A DNA stretch of 64,000 nucleotides from Dyella sp. EPa41. Its GTDB lineage: Bacteria; Pseudomonadota; Gammaproteobacteria; Xanthomonadales; Rhodanobacteraceae. Shown here piece by piece: positions 1 to 8,669 of this stretch (position 1 is the first letter of the stretch; the number at the start of each line of letters is the position of its first letter). The stretch covers positions 1 through 64,000 of the forward strand of contig NZ_BCPR01000007.1 of NCBI RefSeq assembly GCF_016586165.1. The letters are read 5' to 3'. The notes beneath the pieces were generated by a model, which worked only from the letters and a program-made list of their open reading frames with translations, was not told the DNA's origin and searched no databases. The position numbers and the translations under genes are program-made.

Positions 1-618
1 GCCACGTTGCAACGCACCTTGGCCTTGCGTCGTCGCGACGATCGCGAATCGAGGCAACCCTGCCGGTCCGCGGTCGCGCACAAGGTGCGCTCCCACAACG
101 AACCGCAGCCACCGGTGTCGCGACGCGATGTGCCGCGCAGCGGCACGAGCCTTCAACCAACCCCTGTGGGGCGGTGAGGGGTGGACGAGCAGGCCCCGCA
201 GGGGTGCCCGACACGGATGTCGGGCACTTTTCGTCCGGGCAGGAGCCCGGTCGAAAAGCCCGGCCGCCCCTCACGCACTGGCTGGGCCGCAGGCCCGGAC
301 AGCGCCACGCGGGGGGCTCTTTCTTTTGGTTACTTTTCTTTGAGCAAGTAAAGAAAAGTGACCCGGGCCGCGGCAGCGGTCCGGAAGCCCGCGGCAGGCG
401 AGCCCGGTCGCGAGAAAACAACAATTGCAACGCCAAAAATCTTCGCCTATCGCAAAGATGAACATGCAGACCGGCGCGAAAGGCGGTCGCGCACTGGGTG
501 CGCTCCTACGGGGGTGGGAGGCGGTGCTCGCGTGCGGGGAGGCACCCCGCTGTCACTTCAAAAGACGAACCTCGAGACAACCCCCAGCGCCGCCAACCCG
601 GCAACGCCCGGCCATCCC
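1..618. other. Intergenic region downstream of parB, repeat-rich
   Basis: No credible gene is seen: the open frames here are short, arginine/alanine-rich and overlap one another. The stretch holds a degenerate REP-like half-site at 72-97, several short GC-rich inverted repeats at about 190-300, a strong A/T hairpin at 329-362 and a full REP half-site at 487-509. It lies downstream of the minus-strand parB. The left edge of the window cuts the region, so whatever lies further left is unknown. Confidence 0.6.
310..509 (+). repeat. Composite intergenic repeat, divergent short copy (C)
   Basis: The hairpin arms at 329-341 (GTTACTTTTCTTT) and 350-362 (AAAGAAAAGTGAC) nearly match the hairpins at 20747-20781 and 37856-37891. 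As in those copies, the element ends with a conserved stretch reading CGCGAAAGGC followed by a REP half-site (487-509). The region between is diverged from the two longer copies. Function is unknown; a structured RNA or transcription-attenuating element is possible. Confidence 0.6.
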
Positions 619-1491
619 TCAGCGAATCTTCCCCAGGATCCCATCCAGCTCGTCATTGCTGTGATAGTGGATCACCAGCTTGCCCTTGCCACCGCGGCCA
701 TGCGCAAGCTCGACACGCGTGGCGAAGCGTTCGGCGAGTTCGCGTTCCAGCGCGTCGATGTTGGGATCACGCGGCGCGGCGGTCTTGGCCTTGCCCTTGG
801 GCGCGGTCTGCGCGCGGCGGGCGGCTTCTTCGAGTTCGCGCACGCTCCAGCCATGGCGCGACGCCTCCAGGGCGAGGCCTTCGGCCATGCTTTCCGGCAA
901 GGTGATCAGGCAGCGGGCATGGCCCATTTCCAGCTTGCCTTCGTCGAGCAGGCGCTTGATCGAGACCGGCAGCTCGGTGAGGCGCAGCAGGTTGGACACG
1001 GCGGCGCGCGAGCGGCCAACCGCATCGGCCGCCTGCTGGTGCGTGAGGTCGAAGTCGTCGATCAGGCGCTTCAGCGCGTCGGCTTCTTCCAGCGGCGTGA
1101 GGTCCTGGCGCTGGATGTTCTCGATCAGCGCCATGGCCGGCACGGCCACTTCCGGCACGTCCTTCACCAACACCGGCAGTTCGTGCAGCTGCGCGCGCTG
1201 CGCGGCCCGCCAGCGGCGCTCGCCGGCGATCAGCTCGTACTGGTTCTTGCCGATGGCGCGAACCACCACCGGCTGGATCAGGCCCTGCGCGCGGATGGAG
1301 GCGGCCAGTTCGTCCAGCGCCTCGTCGTTCCAATGGCGGCGCGGCTGGTACTTGCCGGGCTGGATCTGCTGGATCGGCAGCGTGCGCAGCTCGCCTTCCT
1401 GTTCCAGCACCGAGGGCTTGCCCGGTTCTTCCGTGGCACCCAGCAGGACGTCGAGCCCGCGTCCCAGGCCCCGTTTTTTCGCAGCGGACAT
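619..1491 (-). CDS. parB: Chromosome-partitioning protein ParB
   Basis: ParB is the CTP-dependent DNA clamp that loads at parS and organises the origin region for segregation with ParA. The 290-residue protein starts with the usual ParB N-terminus (KKRGLGRGLD). It carries the CTP-binding box GERRWRAA at about residue 90, the ENIQR motif at about 124 and a helix-turn-helix at about 140-165, followed by a C-terminal dimerisation region. It lies 2 nt downstream of parA in an apparent rsmG-parA-parB operon. Two candidate parS targets are seen in recF at 43867-43882 and 44491-44506. Confidence 0.96.
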   Translation of the reverse strand: MSAAKKRGLGRGLDVLLGATEEPGKPSVLEQEGELRTLPIQQIQPGKYQPRRHWNDEALDELAASIRAQGLIQPVVVRAIGKNQYELIAGERRWRAAQRAQLHELPVLVKDVPEVAVPAMALIENIQRQDLTPLEEADALKRLIDDFDLTHQQAADAVGRSRAAVSNLLRLTELPVSIKRLLDEGKLEMGHARCLITLPESMAEGLALEASRHGWSVRELEEAARRAQTAPKGKAKTAAPRDPNIDALERELAERFATRVELAHGRGGKGKLVIHYHSNDELDGILGKIR

Positions 1492-1493
1492 GC

Positions 1494-2354
1494 TTACTCC
1501 TGATGGATGTCGACGACGTCGTCGAGCGTCGCGTCTGAGTCATCGTGCAGCATCGGCGTCACCACGCCGCCGGTGTCCTGCGCGGCGTTCAATCCGCGCT
1601 CGCGGCGGATCATCTCGCCGGCGAGGCCGATATAGGCGATGGCGCCGCGCGAGCTGCGGTCGTACAGGTGGATCGGCTGGCCGTGGCTGGGCGCTTCGGC
1701 GAGGCGCACGTTGCGCGGGATGATCGAGCGCAGCACCTTGTCGCCGAAATGCTGGGTGAGCTGCGCCGACACTTCGTTGCCGAGGTTGTTGCGCACGTCG
1801 TACATGGTGCGCAGCAGGCCGTCGATTTCCAGCGACGGGTTCAGGCGCTGGCGCACGGCCTTCACCGTGTCGAGCAGGCTGGAAAGGCCTTCCAGGGCGA
1901 AGTATTCGCACTGCACCGGAATCAGCAGGCCATTGGCCGCCGCCAGCGCATTGAGCGTGAGCAGGTGCAGCGACGGCGGGCAGTCGATGAGGATGGTGTC
2001 GTAGCGGTCGGCGACCTTCTCGAGCTGCTCCTTGAGCCGGCTCTCGCGCGCGATCGCGTCCATCAGCTTGAGCTCGGCGGCGGTGAGGTCGCCGTTGCCG
2101 GGCAGCAGGTCGTAGTTCGCTTCGGTGCGGACGATGGCCTTGTCGATCGGGGATTCGTCCAGCAGCACTTCGCAGCCATTGGGCTTGGCTTCGTGCTTGT
2201 CCACGCCGGACGCCATCGTCGCGTTGCCCTGCGGGTCGAGGTCGACCAGCAGCACCTTGCGCTTGGCGGCAGCCAGCGCAGCGGCGAGATTGACGGCGGT
2301 GGTGGTCTTGCCCACGCCGCCCTTCTGGTTGGCGACAGCGATGATCCGAGCCAT
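1494..2354 (-). CDS. parA: Chromosome-partitioning ATPase ParA (Soj)
   Basis: ParA is the Walker-type ATPase that binds the nucleoid non-specifically and moves ParB-parS complexes. The 286-residue sequence has the deviant Walker A motif [10 protein letters not shown] at residues 11-20 and a Walker B region containing ILIDCPPS, both typical of chromosomal Soj/ParA. The C-terminus has an acidic tail ending in DDVVDIHQE. The gene lies 39 nt after rsmG and 2 nt before parB on the same strand, so the three are probably co-transcribed. Confidence 0.96.
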   Translation of the reverse strand: MARIIAVANQKGGVGKTTTAVNLAAALAAAKRKVLLVDLDPQGNATMASGVDKHEAKPNGCEVLLDESPIDKAIVRTEANYDLLPGNGDLTAAELKLMDAIARESRLKEQLEKVADRYDTILIDCPPSLHLLTLNALAAANGLLIPVQCEYFALEGLSSLLDTVKAVRQRLNPSLEIDGLLRTMYDVRNNLGNEVSAQLTQHFGDKVLRSIIPRNVRLAEAPSHGQPIHLYDRSSRGAIAYIGLAGEMIRRERGLNAAQDTGGVVTPMLHDDSDATLDDVVDIHQE

Positions 2355-2393
2355 GTGTCGTCGTTACCGTGGACGATGGAAAAGGGGGCTAGA

Positions 2394-3029
2394 TTAGCAG
2401 CCTGTTCGGCCAAGCACGACGAGATGGCGCTCGCCGCCGACATCCGGCACGTGGAGCTCATGGATGCCGCGAACCTCGTAGCCATCCGGCACGCCGGCCA
2501 GTTCGTCCTCGGGATGCTTGCCCTTCATGGCCAGCCAGATGCCGCTCCTGGTCAAAAGATGACCACCCCAGGCCAGCATGTCGGCGAGGCTGGCGAAGGC
2601 GCGGGCGGTAACGCAGTCGAACTCGCCTTCCACGTCTTCCACGCGCGACTGCACGGCACGCACGTTCTCAAGCTTGAGCGAGCGGATGGCCTCGCGCAGG
2701 AAGCGGACTTTCTTGCCGTTGGAATCGACCAGCAACACCTGGCGCTCCGGCGTGGCGATGGCGATCGGGATGCCCGGCAGGCCCGGACCGGTGCCCAGGT
2801 CCGCCAGCGTGGCGCCCTGCACGAAGGGCAGGATCGCCAGTGAATCGACCAGGTGGCGGCTCACCATCTCGGCGGGGTCGCGGATCGCGGTGAGATTGTA
2901 GGTGGCATTCCAGCGCGCCAGCAGCGCCTGGTAGTCGAGCAGGCGCTCCACCGCGCCGGCCGGCAGCTGCAGGCCCAGTGTGGCGATACCGCGTTCCAGC
3001 CGGGTTTGCAGGTCGTGGCGGGAGGTCAT
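2394..3029 (-). CDS. rsmG: 16S rRNA (guanine527-N7)-methyltransferase RsmG (GidB)
   Basis: RsmG transfers a methyl group from S-adenosylmethionine to N7 of G527 of 16S rRNA; its loss gives low-level streptomycin resistance in other bacteria. The 211-residue protein has the SAM-binding glycine motif DLGTGPGLPG at about residues 75-85, preceded by the family signature HLVDSLA. I start it at the methionine of MTSRHDLQ because a longer in-frame extension (to 3059) is basic, unlike the family, and has no ribosome-binding site, whereas GGCGCCGCCC lies just upstream of the chosen start without a strong alternative. It heads the rsmG-parA-parB cluster. mnmE and mnmG, often adjacent in other bacteria, are not next to it here. 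Confidence 0.93.
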   Translation of the reverse strand: MTSRHDLQTRLERGIATLGLQLPAGAVERLLDYQALLARWNATYNLTAIRDPAEMVSRHLVDSLAILPFVQGATLADLGTGPGLPGIPIAIATPERQVLLVDSNGKKVRFLREAIRSLKLENVRAVQSRVEDVEGEFDCVTARAFASLADMLAWGGHLLTRSGIWLAMKGKHPEDELAGVPDGYEVRGIHELHVPDVGGERHLVVLGRTGC

Positions 3030-3097
3030 GGGCGGCGCCTTGCGGAAACGGGCCCGCAAGTATCCGGGCGCGTCGCCTTCGATGCCAGCACGCCGGC

Positions 3098-3122
3098 AAA
3101 GAAAAACCCGCCGAAGCGGGTT
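3098..3122 (-). terminator. Rho-independent terminator after the SPFH gene
   Basis: On the minus strand a perfect 7-bp stem (AACCCGC / GCGGGTT) with a TTCG loop is followed by a T-rich run. It lies 70 nt past the stop codon of the SPFH gene and 69 nt before rsmG, separating the two transcripts. Confidence 0.8.
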
Positions 3123-3191
3123 CTAAAGGGTCTCCCCTGGGCGGGTCGCTCTTGGGCCACCTCGCCGTCGGCCTGCCGGCTTGCTGTCCGG

Positions 3192-3650
3192 TCAGGCGAA
3201 TTCCAGCTCCACGCGGGTCACCATCATGCCGCGCTCGCGCAGGGCGGTATTCATCACCTGCTTGAGGCGCGAACCCAGGTCGCGGCGATCGGCGCTGAAC
3301 GCTTCCGGCTCTTCGCGCAGGGCGGCGAGGGCCCCGCCGCGGATCAACTGGTCGGCCTGCTCGATGACCGAATCGGCGCGTTCGGGCTCCAGCACCTGCC
3401 AGTAGACCGTGCCGCGCACATCATGGGCATTGGGCAGCGGCTCCTGGAAACGCAGGACCTGGCCGCTGAGGTTGATGTGGTGTTCCACGTGGTCGACCAG
3501 CGGCAGCGTCATGTGCACGCCGGGCTGCAACAGTCGAAAGGGCTTGCCGCGCCGGTAAAGGCTGTGCACCTGGTCGGCCGGCACGCGCTTGATCGCGGTC
3601 GCGAACATCGCGATCAGGGCCAGGACAACGAGAATAATGAGTGCATTCAT
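3192..3650 (-). CDS. Short SPFH/band-7-like membrane-anchored protein
   Basis: The 152-residue protein begins with one hydrophobic segment (about residues 2-20, ALIILVVLALIAMFAT). This is followed by a band-7/stomatin-like region with RVPADQV, LLQPGVHMTLPLVD and the late motif LREEPEAFSADRRDLGSRL, resembling the part of slipins in which the strand-helix domain packs on the membrane. It is much shorter than slipins or HflK/HflC (250-400 residues) and lacks their C-terminal coiled coil. No NfeD-like partner gene is adjacent. It is monocistronic, with its own terminator. The family assignment is by pattern; the function is unknown. Confidence 0.65.
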   Translation of the reverse strand: MNALIILVVLALIAMFATAIKRVPADQVHSLYRRGKPFRLLQPGVHMTLPLVDHVEHHINLSGQVLRFQEPLPNAHDVRGTVYWQVLEPERADSVIEQADQLIRGGALAALREEPEAFSADRRDLGSRLKQVMNTALRERGMMVTRVELEFA

Positions 3651-3925
3651 GGCAGTAGTAAAAACAACGAGTTATGTATTGATCTTCTGCAACGACTGTA
3701 GGTTGATGATACAGCCGATTGCGCCCCTTTAGATTAATCTCAATTTAACGACAACCTAAGGCCTTCTCACAACTGCACTTTTGGTCTATGTGCCTGATTT
3801 TGTGAACCAAGTGGCAAGCGAGAAGGGCATGCATCGAGCGGGCCAAGTGGCGATTTATTCGCCAACTCCGCCCTACGAAAGGTTAACGGCCGGGGAACAA
3901 GGGGCTTAAGTGTTAAGCCGGGCAC
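3651..3925. other. Intergenic region upstream of the SPFH gene
   Basis: No gene is seen. The region is more A/T-rich than its surroundings at 3655-3760 and probably holds the minus-strand promoter of the SPFH gene. I could not fix a convincing -35/-10 pair. Confidence 0.4.
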
Positions 3926-3960
3926 GAAAAAAGCCACCCCTCTCATGGCGGGGGTGGCTT
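3926..3960 (-). terminator. Rho-independent terminator after the pirin gene
   Basis: A perfect 10-bp stem (AAGCCACCCC / GGGGTGGCTT) with a 10-nt loop is followed on the minus strand by a run of six T. It sits 49 nt beyond the pirin stop codon. Confidence 0.88.
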
Positions 3961-4008
3961 CTGGTGCAAGCGGGCTGGAGCGGCCTCGAAAGACCGCTCG
4001 GGGGCAGG

Positions 4009-4842
4009 TCAGAACTTGCCGGCGCGGAAGTCCGCGATCGCCTGGTGGATCTCCTCGGGCGTATTCATCACGAAAGGCCCGTAGCGGGTGACGGCCTCGT
4101 CCAGCGGATGCCCGGCCACCAGCAGGACCCGCGCGGCGGTGCCGCGGCCGGCGATGCGCAGCTCGCCGCTGCGCGAGAGCACGGCCAGCTCGCTGCGCGC
4201 CAACGTCTCGCCTGCGACCTGCGCATCCGTGCCGTCGAACACATAGGCAAAGCCCGCGTGGCCTTCGGGCAGCGGGATGGTGACCGAGGCGCCCGGCTGC
4301 ACCGCGATATCGAGGTAGATCGGTTGCGTGACGATTTCCGCCACGGGACCGGTCACGCCGCCGAACTCGCCGGCGATCACCTTCACCTCGACGCCTTCCG
4401 CGGGACGCGCGACAGGAATGCGCTCAGGCCCGATGTCCTGGTAGCGCGGCGCGATCATCTTGTCCTTCGCCGGCAGGTTCACCCACAGCTGGAAGCCCCA
4501 CATCAGGCCGTCCTCCTGCTCGGGCATTTCCGAATGCAGGATGCCGCGGCCCGCGGTCATCCACTGCACGCTGCCCGGCACGAGGTCGCCGCTGTTGCCG
4601 TGGTTGTCGTGGTGCTTCATGTGGCCGGCGAGCATGTAGGTCACGGTCTCGAAACCGCGATGCGGGTGCTCGGGAAAACCGGCGATGTAATCGCCCGCCT
4701 GGTCGGAACGGAACTCGTCCAGCAACAGGAACGGATCGAGCATGTCCAGGCCCGGCTGGCCGATCACGCGCTTGAGTTTCACGCCCGCGCCGTCGGACGT
4801 GTCGATGCCGCGGATGCGGCGAAGAATGCTGCGTTCGGTCAT
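4009..4842 (-). CDS. Pirin family protein
   Basis: Pirins are two-domain cupins with one metal ion; bacterial members include quercetinases and proteins that modulate central metabolism. The 277-residue protein shows the metal-site motifs HPHRGFETVTYML and GRGILHSEMPE (histidines plus glutamate), and the C-terminal cupin includes PLPEGHAGFAYVFDG. The start MTERSILRRI is chosen because homologues begin close to this IRGID region; the open frame extends a further 155 codons upstream, but through sequence opposite a UPF0149 gene. It is transcribed alone, with a terminator downstream. The substrate cannot be inferred. Confidence 0.88.
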   Translation of the reverse strand: MTERSILRRIRGIDTSDGAGVKLKRVIGQPGLDMLDPFLLLDEFRSDQAGDYIAGFPEHPHRGFETVTYMLAGHMKHHDNHGNSGDLVPGSVQWMTAGRGILHSEMPEQEDGLMWGFQLWVNLPAKDKMIAPRYQDIGPERIPVARPAEGVEVKVIAGEFGGVTGPVAEIVTQPIYLDIAVQPGASVTIPLPEGHAGFAYVFDGTDAQVAGETLARSELAVLSRSGELRIAGRGTAARVLLVAGHPLDEAVTRYGPFVMNTPEEIHQAIADFRAGKF

Positions 4843-4976
4843 GGCTGGTCTCCAAGGATTTGGACTGCCCGCCATGATGGCGCTGCGCTGCCCCGCACCC
4901 AAGACGCGGGCGGGGAACGGATTGTTTCCCTGGCGGCGAAGCGGGCAGCCATGCTCCCGCTCCACGCGTCGATCGA

Positions 4977-5651
4977 TCAGTGCACCCAGTGCCCGCTGCG
5001 CTGGCGCGGCGGTGGCGTGTGCGGCTCCTGCTCGGCGGTACGCACGGCGGCCTCCACCTCGGCCTCGGTGACCGGATGTCCCTGCCAGTACCGGTTCACC
5101 GCGCCGAGCACGGTCGGCACCTGGGACAGGCACTCGTCGTATTCCTCGTCGCTGAGTTTTTCGAACTCGGCGTCGGCATTGAGGATGCCTTCGTCCACGG
5201 CCAGCGCCATCACCGGGCCAAGCATTTCCATCAGCTGCGGGTCGTCCGCCAGGCGCTTTTCCCACAACCCGGCGCGCAGGTCGATGCCGCGGCTGAAGCC
5301 TTCGCACCAGCCGGCCGCGGACAGCACCGGCCCCGTCTCGGTCTCCACTTCGCCGAGGATGGGCTCATAGGCGTCGACGTCGAGTTCGGCGTTGATCGAA
5401 TCGTTGAGCTTGGCCAGCAGGGCGAGCACGCGATTGCCTTCGGTCTCGTCGGCGAACGGCTCGTGCAGCACTTCGGGCAGCCACTCTTCGGGCAGCACCT
5501 GCAGCGGCCCCACCGCCAGCGCCGACAGCAACCCGTGCACGCCGTCGAGCAGCAGGTCGCCTTCGCCGACATGGGCGCGCAGGTATTGGTCCAGTTCCTC
5601 GAGCTCGTTGTCGTCCAGCGAACTGGGCCACTCGGTCTTGGGTGTATTCAT
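4977..5651 (-). CDS. UPF0149 (YecA/YgfB-like) family protein
   Basis: The 224-residue acidic protein matches the YecA/YgfB fold family: an N-terminal helix with LDDNELEELDQYL, then the motif LLDGVHGLLSALAVGP, which is diagnostic for this family, and the helical motif GFSRGIDLR near the middle. It lacks the C-terminal SEC-C zinc motif present in some YecA proteins. The molecular function of the family is not established. The gene ends 135 nt before the pirin start and begins 22 nt downstream of xth on the same strand, so it may be co-transcribed with xth. Confidence 0.82.
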   Translation of the reverse strand: MNTPKTEWPSSLDDNELEELDQYLRAHVGEGDLLLDGVHGLLSALAVGPLQVLPEEWLPEVLHEPFADETEGNRVLALLAKLNDSINAELDVDAYEPILGEVETETGPVLSAAGWCEGFSRGIDLRAGLWEKRLADDPQLMEMLGPVMALAVDEGILNADAEFEKLSDEEYDECLSQVPTVLGAVNRYWQGHPVTEAEVEAAVRTAEQEPHTPPPRQRSGHWVH

Positions 5652-5672
5652 CAGCTACCCGTGTGTTTCTTT

Positions 5673-6452
5673 CTAGATATCCAGATCAACCGTTACCGGC
5701 GTGTGATCGGAGGGGCGCTCCCAGGTCCGCGGCGTGCGATCGATCGTGGCGGCTTTCGCTGCGGATTTCAGGGCGTCTGCGATCAGGATCAGGTCGATGC
5801 GCAAACCCATGTTGCGCCGGAACGCAGCCTGGCGATAGTCCCACCAGCTGTAGTGTTCACCGGCCGGTTCGAACAAGCGGAAGCTGTCGTGCAGGCCCAG
5901 GCCGGTGATGCGCCCGAGGGCTTCGCGCTCGGGCGGCGAGCACAGGATGTCCTCGCCCCAGCTCGCCGGGTCGTACACGTCGCGATCGTCGGGGGCGATG
6001 TTGAAATCGCCCAGCACCACCAGCTTCGGGTGACGTTCGAGCTCGCCCGCGAGGAACTCGCGCATCTTCGCCAGCCAGTCCAGCTTGTAGGCGTATTTTT
6101 CATCGCCGACGGCCTTGCCGTTGACCACGTACAGGTCCACCACGCGCACGCCGCCGATGGTGGCGGCGAGGATGCGTCGCTGCGGATCCTGCAGCTGCGG
6201 AATGTCGGTGACGACGTCCTTGAACTCGCCATCGATGCCGGCGCGCGCGAGCAGCGCCACGCCGTTGTAGGTCTTCTGGCCGGAGAACACCGCGCGGTAA
6301 CCCGCGGCGGCCAGTTCGTCGACCGGAAACTTCGCGTCTTCCAGCTTGGTTTCCTGCAAGGCCACCACGTCCGGCCGCGCATCGGCCAGCCACTGGGTGA
6401 GATGCGGCAGGCGCACCTTCAGCGAGTTCACGTTCCAGGAGGCGATTTTCAT
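5673..6452 (-). CDS. xth: Exodeoxyribonuclease III
   Basis: This is an apurinic/apyrimidinic endonuclease and 3'-5' exonuclease of the EEP superfamily acting in base-excision repair. The 259-residue protein shows the conserved catalytic residues in order: N7 (MKIASWNVNSLKVR), E in LQETKLED, GDFNIAPDDRDVYDP with its Asp/Asn pair, and the terminal SDHTPV histidine. Length and motifs fit the XthA type used by many Proteobacteria. It lies 22 nt upstream of the UPF0149 gene and 60 nt downstream of the oligopeptidase gene, all on the minus strand. Confidence 0.95.
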   Translation of the reverse strand: MKIASWNVNSLKVRLPHLTQWLADARPDVVALQETKLEDAKFPVDELAAAGYRAVFSGQKTYNGVALLARAGIDGEFKDVVTDIPQLQDPQRRILAATIGGVRVVDLYVVNGKAVGDEKYAYKLDWLAKMREFLAGELERHPKLVVLGDFNIAPDDRDVYDPASWGEDILCSPPEREALGRITGLGLHDSFRLFEPAGEHYSWWDYRQAAFRRNMGLRIDLILIADALKSAAKAATIDRTPRTWERPSDHTPVTVDLDI

Positions 6453-6512
6453 CCGCGCATTGTAAGCGAAGCCCGCGCCCGCTCCGCCGTCCCTGGCGGA
6501 GCGCGGTGACGA

Positions 6513-8555
6513 TTAGGCCAGGCCGTGGCTCTTGAGCAGCGCCTCGGGCTCCGGCGCACGGCCGCGGAAGGCCACGAAGCTCTCCATCGCGGGGCGACTG
6601 GCGCCCACGGCGAGGATTTCCCGGCGGAAACGGTCGCCGGTGGCGCGATCGATCACGCCGTGCGCCTCGAACTCGCCGAACGCGTCGGCGCTCAGCAGCT
6701 CGGCCCACAGGTAGCTGTAGTAGCCGGCCGCGTAGCCGCCGGCGAAGATGTGCGAGAACGCATGCGGGAACCGCTGCCATGCCGGCGGATGCAGCACGGC
6801 CACGTCGTGGCGCACTTCCTCCAGCACTTCCATCGGGCGGGCACCCTTGGCCGGGTCGTACTCCAGGTGCAGCAGGAAATCGAACATGGCGAATTCCAGC
6901 TGGCGCACCAGGAACAGGCCGGCATGGAAGTGCCGCGCCGCCAGCATGCGCTGGAACAGTTCGTCGGGCAGGCGCTCGCCGGTTTCGTAATGGCGTGCGA
7001 ACAGATCCAGCGCTTCGCGGTTCCAGCCGAAGTTCTCCATGAACTGGCTGGGCAGTTCCACCGCGTCCCATTCCACGCCGTCGATGCCACCGATGGACGG
7101 CAGCGCGATCTCGGTGAGCAGGTGGTGCAGGCCGTGGCCGAATTCGTGGAACAGTGTGAGCACGTCGTCGTGCGTGAGCAGCGCGGGGCGGCCCTCGGTC
7201 GGCGGCGCGAAGTTGCAGGTGAGGAAGGCCACCGGCAGCTGTTCATGCCCGCCATCGCGGAAGCGGGCGCGGCACACGTCCATCCACGCGCCGCCACGCT
7301 TGCCGTTGCGCGCGTAGAGATCCACGTAGGCACCGGCGAACACGCGGCCGTCCGCATCGCGCACGTCGTAGTAGCGGACATCCGGATGCCAGGTGTCGAC
7401 GTCCTCGCGCACGCCCAGCGAAATGCCGTAGAGGCGCTGGGTGAGGCCGAACAGCCCGTCGATCACCGCCGGCAGCGGGAAGTAAGGCTTCAGCTGTTCC
7501 TCGTCGAGGTCGTACTGCTGCTGGCGCAGCTTCTCCGACGCGTAGCCCACGTCCCACGATTCGAGGTTGTCGAGCTTGAGTTCCGTGGTGGCGAACTCGC
7601 GCAGCTTGGCGAGCTCGGCGCGCGCCACCGGCTTGGCGCGCCCGGCAAGGTCGCGCAGGAATTCCAGCACCTGCGCGGGGGATGCCGCCATCTTGGTGGC
7701 GAGTGACTCTTCCGCCGCGTTGGCGAAGCCAAGGAGCTGCGCCGCCTCGAAGCGCAAGGCCATGATGCGGTCGATGCGCGCGCTGTTGTCGAACTTGCCG
7801 GCGTGCGGGCCCTGGTCGGACGCGCGCGTCTGGTAGGCCCAGTACACGCGCTCGCGCAGGCCGCGGTTGTCGGCATAGGTGAGCACGGCCTGCACGCTGG
7901 GCTGCTTGAGCGTGACGAGGTAGCCCTCGAGGTTCTGCTCCTTGGCGTACTGGCGCAGCACCGCGCGGCCGGATTCGGGAATGCCGGCGAGATCGCGCTC
8001 ATCGGTGACGTGCTCGTGCCACGCGTCGGTGGCGTCCAGCACGGCGTTGGAGAATTCGGTCGAGAGCCGGCTCAGCTCCACGCCGATCTCGCGGAAGCGG
8101 GTGCGTGCCGGTTCCTCCAGCGCCACGCCGGACAGGCGGAAATCGCGCAGCGCATGTTCCACCAGCGCGCGCTCGGGACGCGGCAGGCCGGCGAAGTCCG
8201 GCGCATCGGCCAACGCCTGCACGGCCTGGTAGAGCGCGCGGTTCTGGCCGAGCTCGATCGAATGCTCGGTGAGCTTTTCTTCCGCCGGCCCGTAGACCTC
8301 GCGCAGTGCCTCGCTGTCGGCCACCGAGTGCAGGTGGCCCACCGGCGACCAGGCGCGGGCGAGCCGCTGCTCCAGGCGCTCCTGCGTGAGCATCACGCTG
8401 GCGAAGTCGTGCGGCGCGCCGGGGACGGTCAACGCATCGATGCCGGCGCGGTAGTCGGCCAGGATGGTGTCGATGGCGGGCGTGACGTGCTCGGGACGGA
8501 TCTGCGAAAACGCCGGCAGCGTGTCGTCGGCCAGCAGCGGGTTGTCTTGTTCCAT
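6513..8555 (-). CDS. prlC: Oligopeptidase A, M3-family zinc metallopeptidase
   Basis: This cytosolic thimet-like oligopeptidase degrades short peptides, including cleaved signal peptides. The 680-residue protein has the zinc-binding HEFGH motif at about residue 468 in LFHEFGHGLHHLL, and the usual M3 N-terminal helical region (PLLADDTLPAFSQIRPEHV). I use the start at 8555 because GGAGGAATTC lies directly before it; an in-frame start 16 codons further upstream lacks this. The gene diverges from the patatin gene at 8670, so the 114 nt between them should carry both promoters. Confidence 0.95.
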   Translation of the reverse strand: MEQDNPLLADDTLPAFSQIRPEHVTPAIDTILADYRAGIDALTVPGAPHDFASVMLTQERLEQRLARAWSPVGHLHSVADSEALREVYGPAEEKLTEHSIELGQNRALYQAVQALADAPDFAGLPRPERALVEHALRDFRLSGVALEEPARTRFREIGVELSRLSTEFSNAVLDATDAWHEHVTDERDLAGIPESGRAVLRQYAKEQNLEGYLVTLKQPSVQAVLTYADNRGLRERVYWAYQTRASDQGPHAGKFDNSARIDRIMALRFEAAQLLGFANAAEESLATKMAASPAQVLEFLRDLAGRAKPVARAELAKLREFATTELKLDNLESWDVGYASEKLRQQQYDLDEEQLKPYFPLPAVIDGLFGLTQRLYGISLGVREDVDTWHPDVRYYDVRDADGRVFAGAYVDLYARNGKRGGAWMDVCRARFRDGGHEQLPVAFLTCNFAPPTEGRPALLTHDDVLTLFHEFGHGLHHLLTEIALPSIGGIDGVEWDAVELPSQFMENFGWNREALDLFARHYETGERLPDELFQRMLAARHFHAGLFLVRQLEFAMFDFLLHLEYDPAKGARPMEVLEEVRHDVAVLHPPAWQRFPHAFSHIFAGGYAAGYYSYLWAELLSADAFGEFEAHGVIDRATGDRFRREILAVGASRPAMESFVAFRGRAPEPEALLKSHGLA

Positions 8556-8669
8556 GAATTCCTCCAGTCGTGCCAGCGTGGCGACCCGTCCTGGTGAAAT
8601 CAAGCGCGCCTCCGGCGCCTGGCCAGCCTGCGCTCACGATTTGTCACATCCCCTGCCTACCCTTTCGCC

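Noticed and set aside
128-1503. Short and long plus-strand frames in the left intergenic region
   Set aside because: They run through repeats and then antisense to parB; composition is not protein-like.
3481-3496. Possible third parS (TGTTCCACGTGGTCGA)
   Set aside because: Only one arm matches; it lies in the SPFH coding sequence and is probably coincidental.
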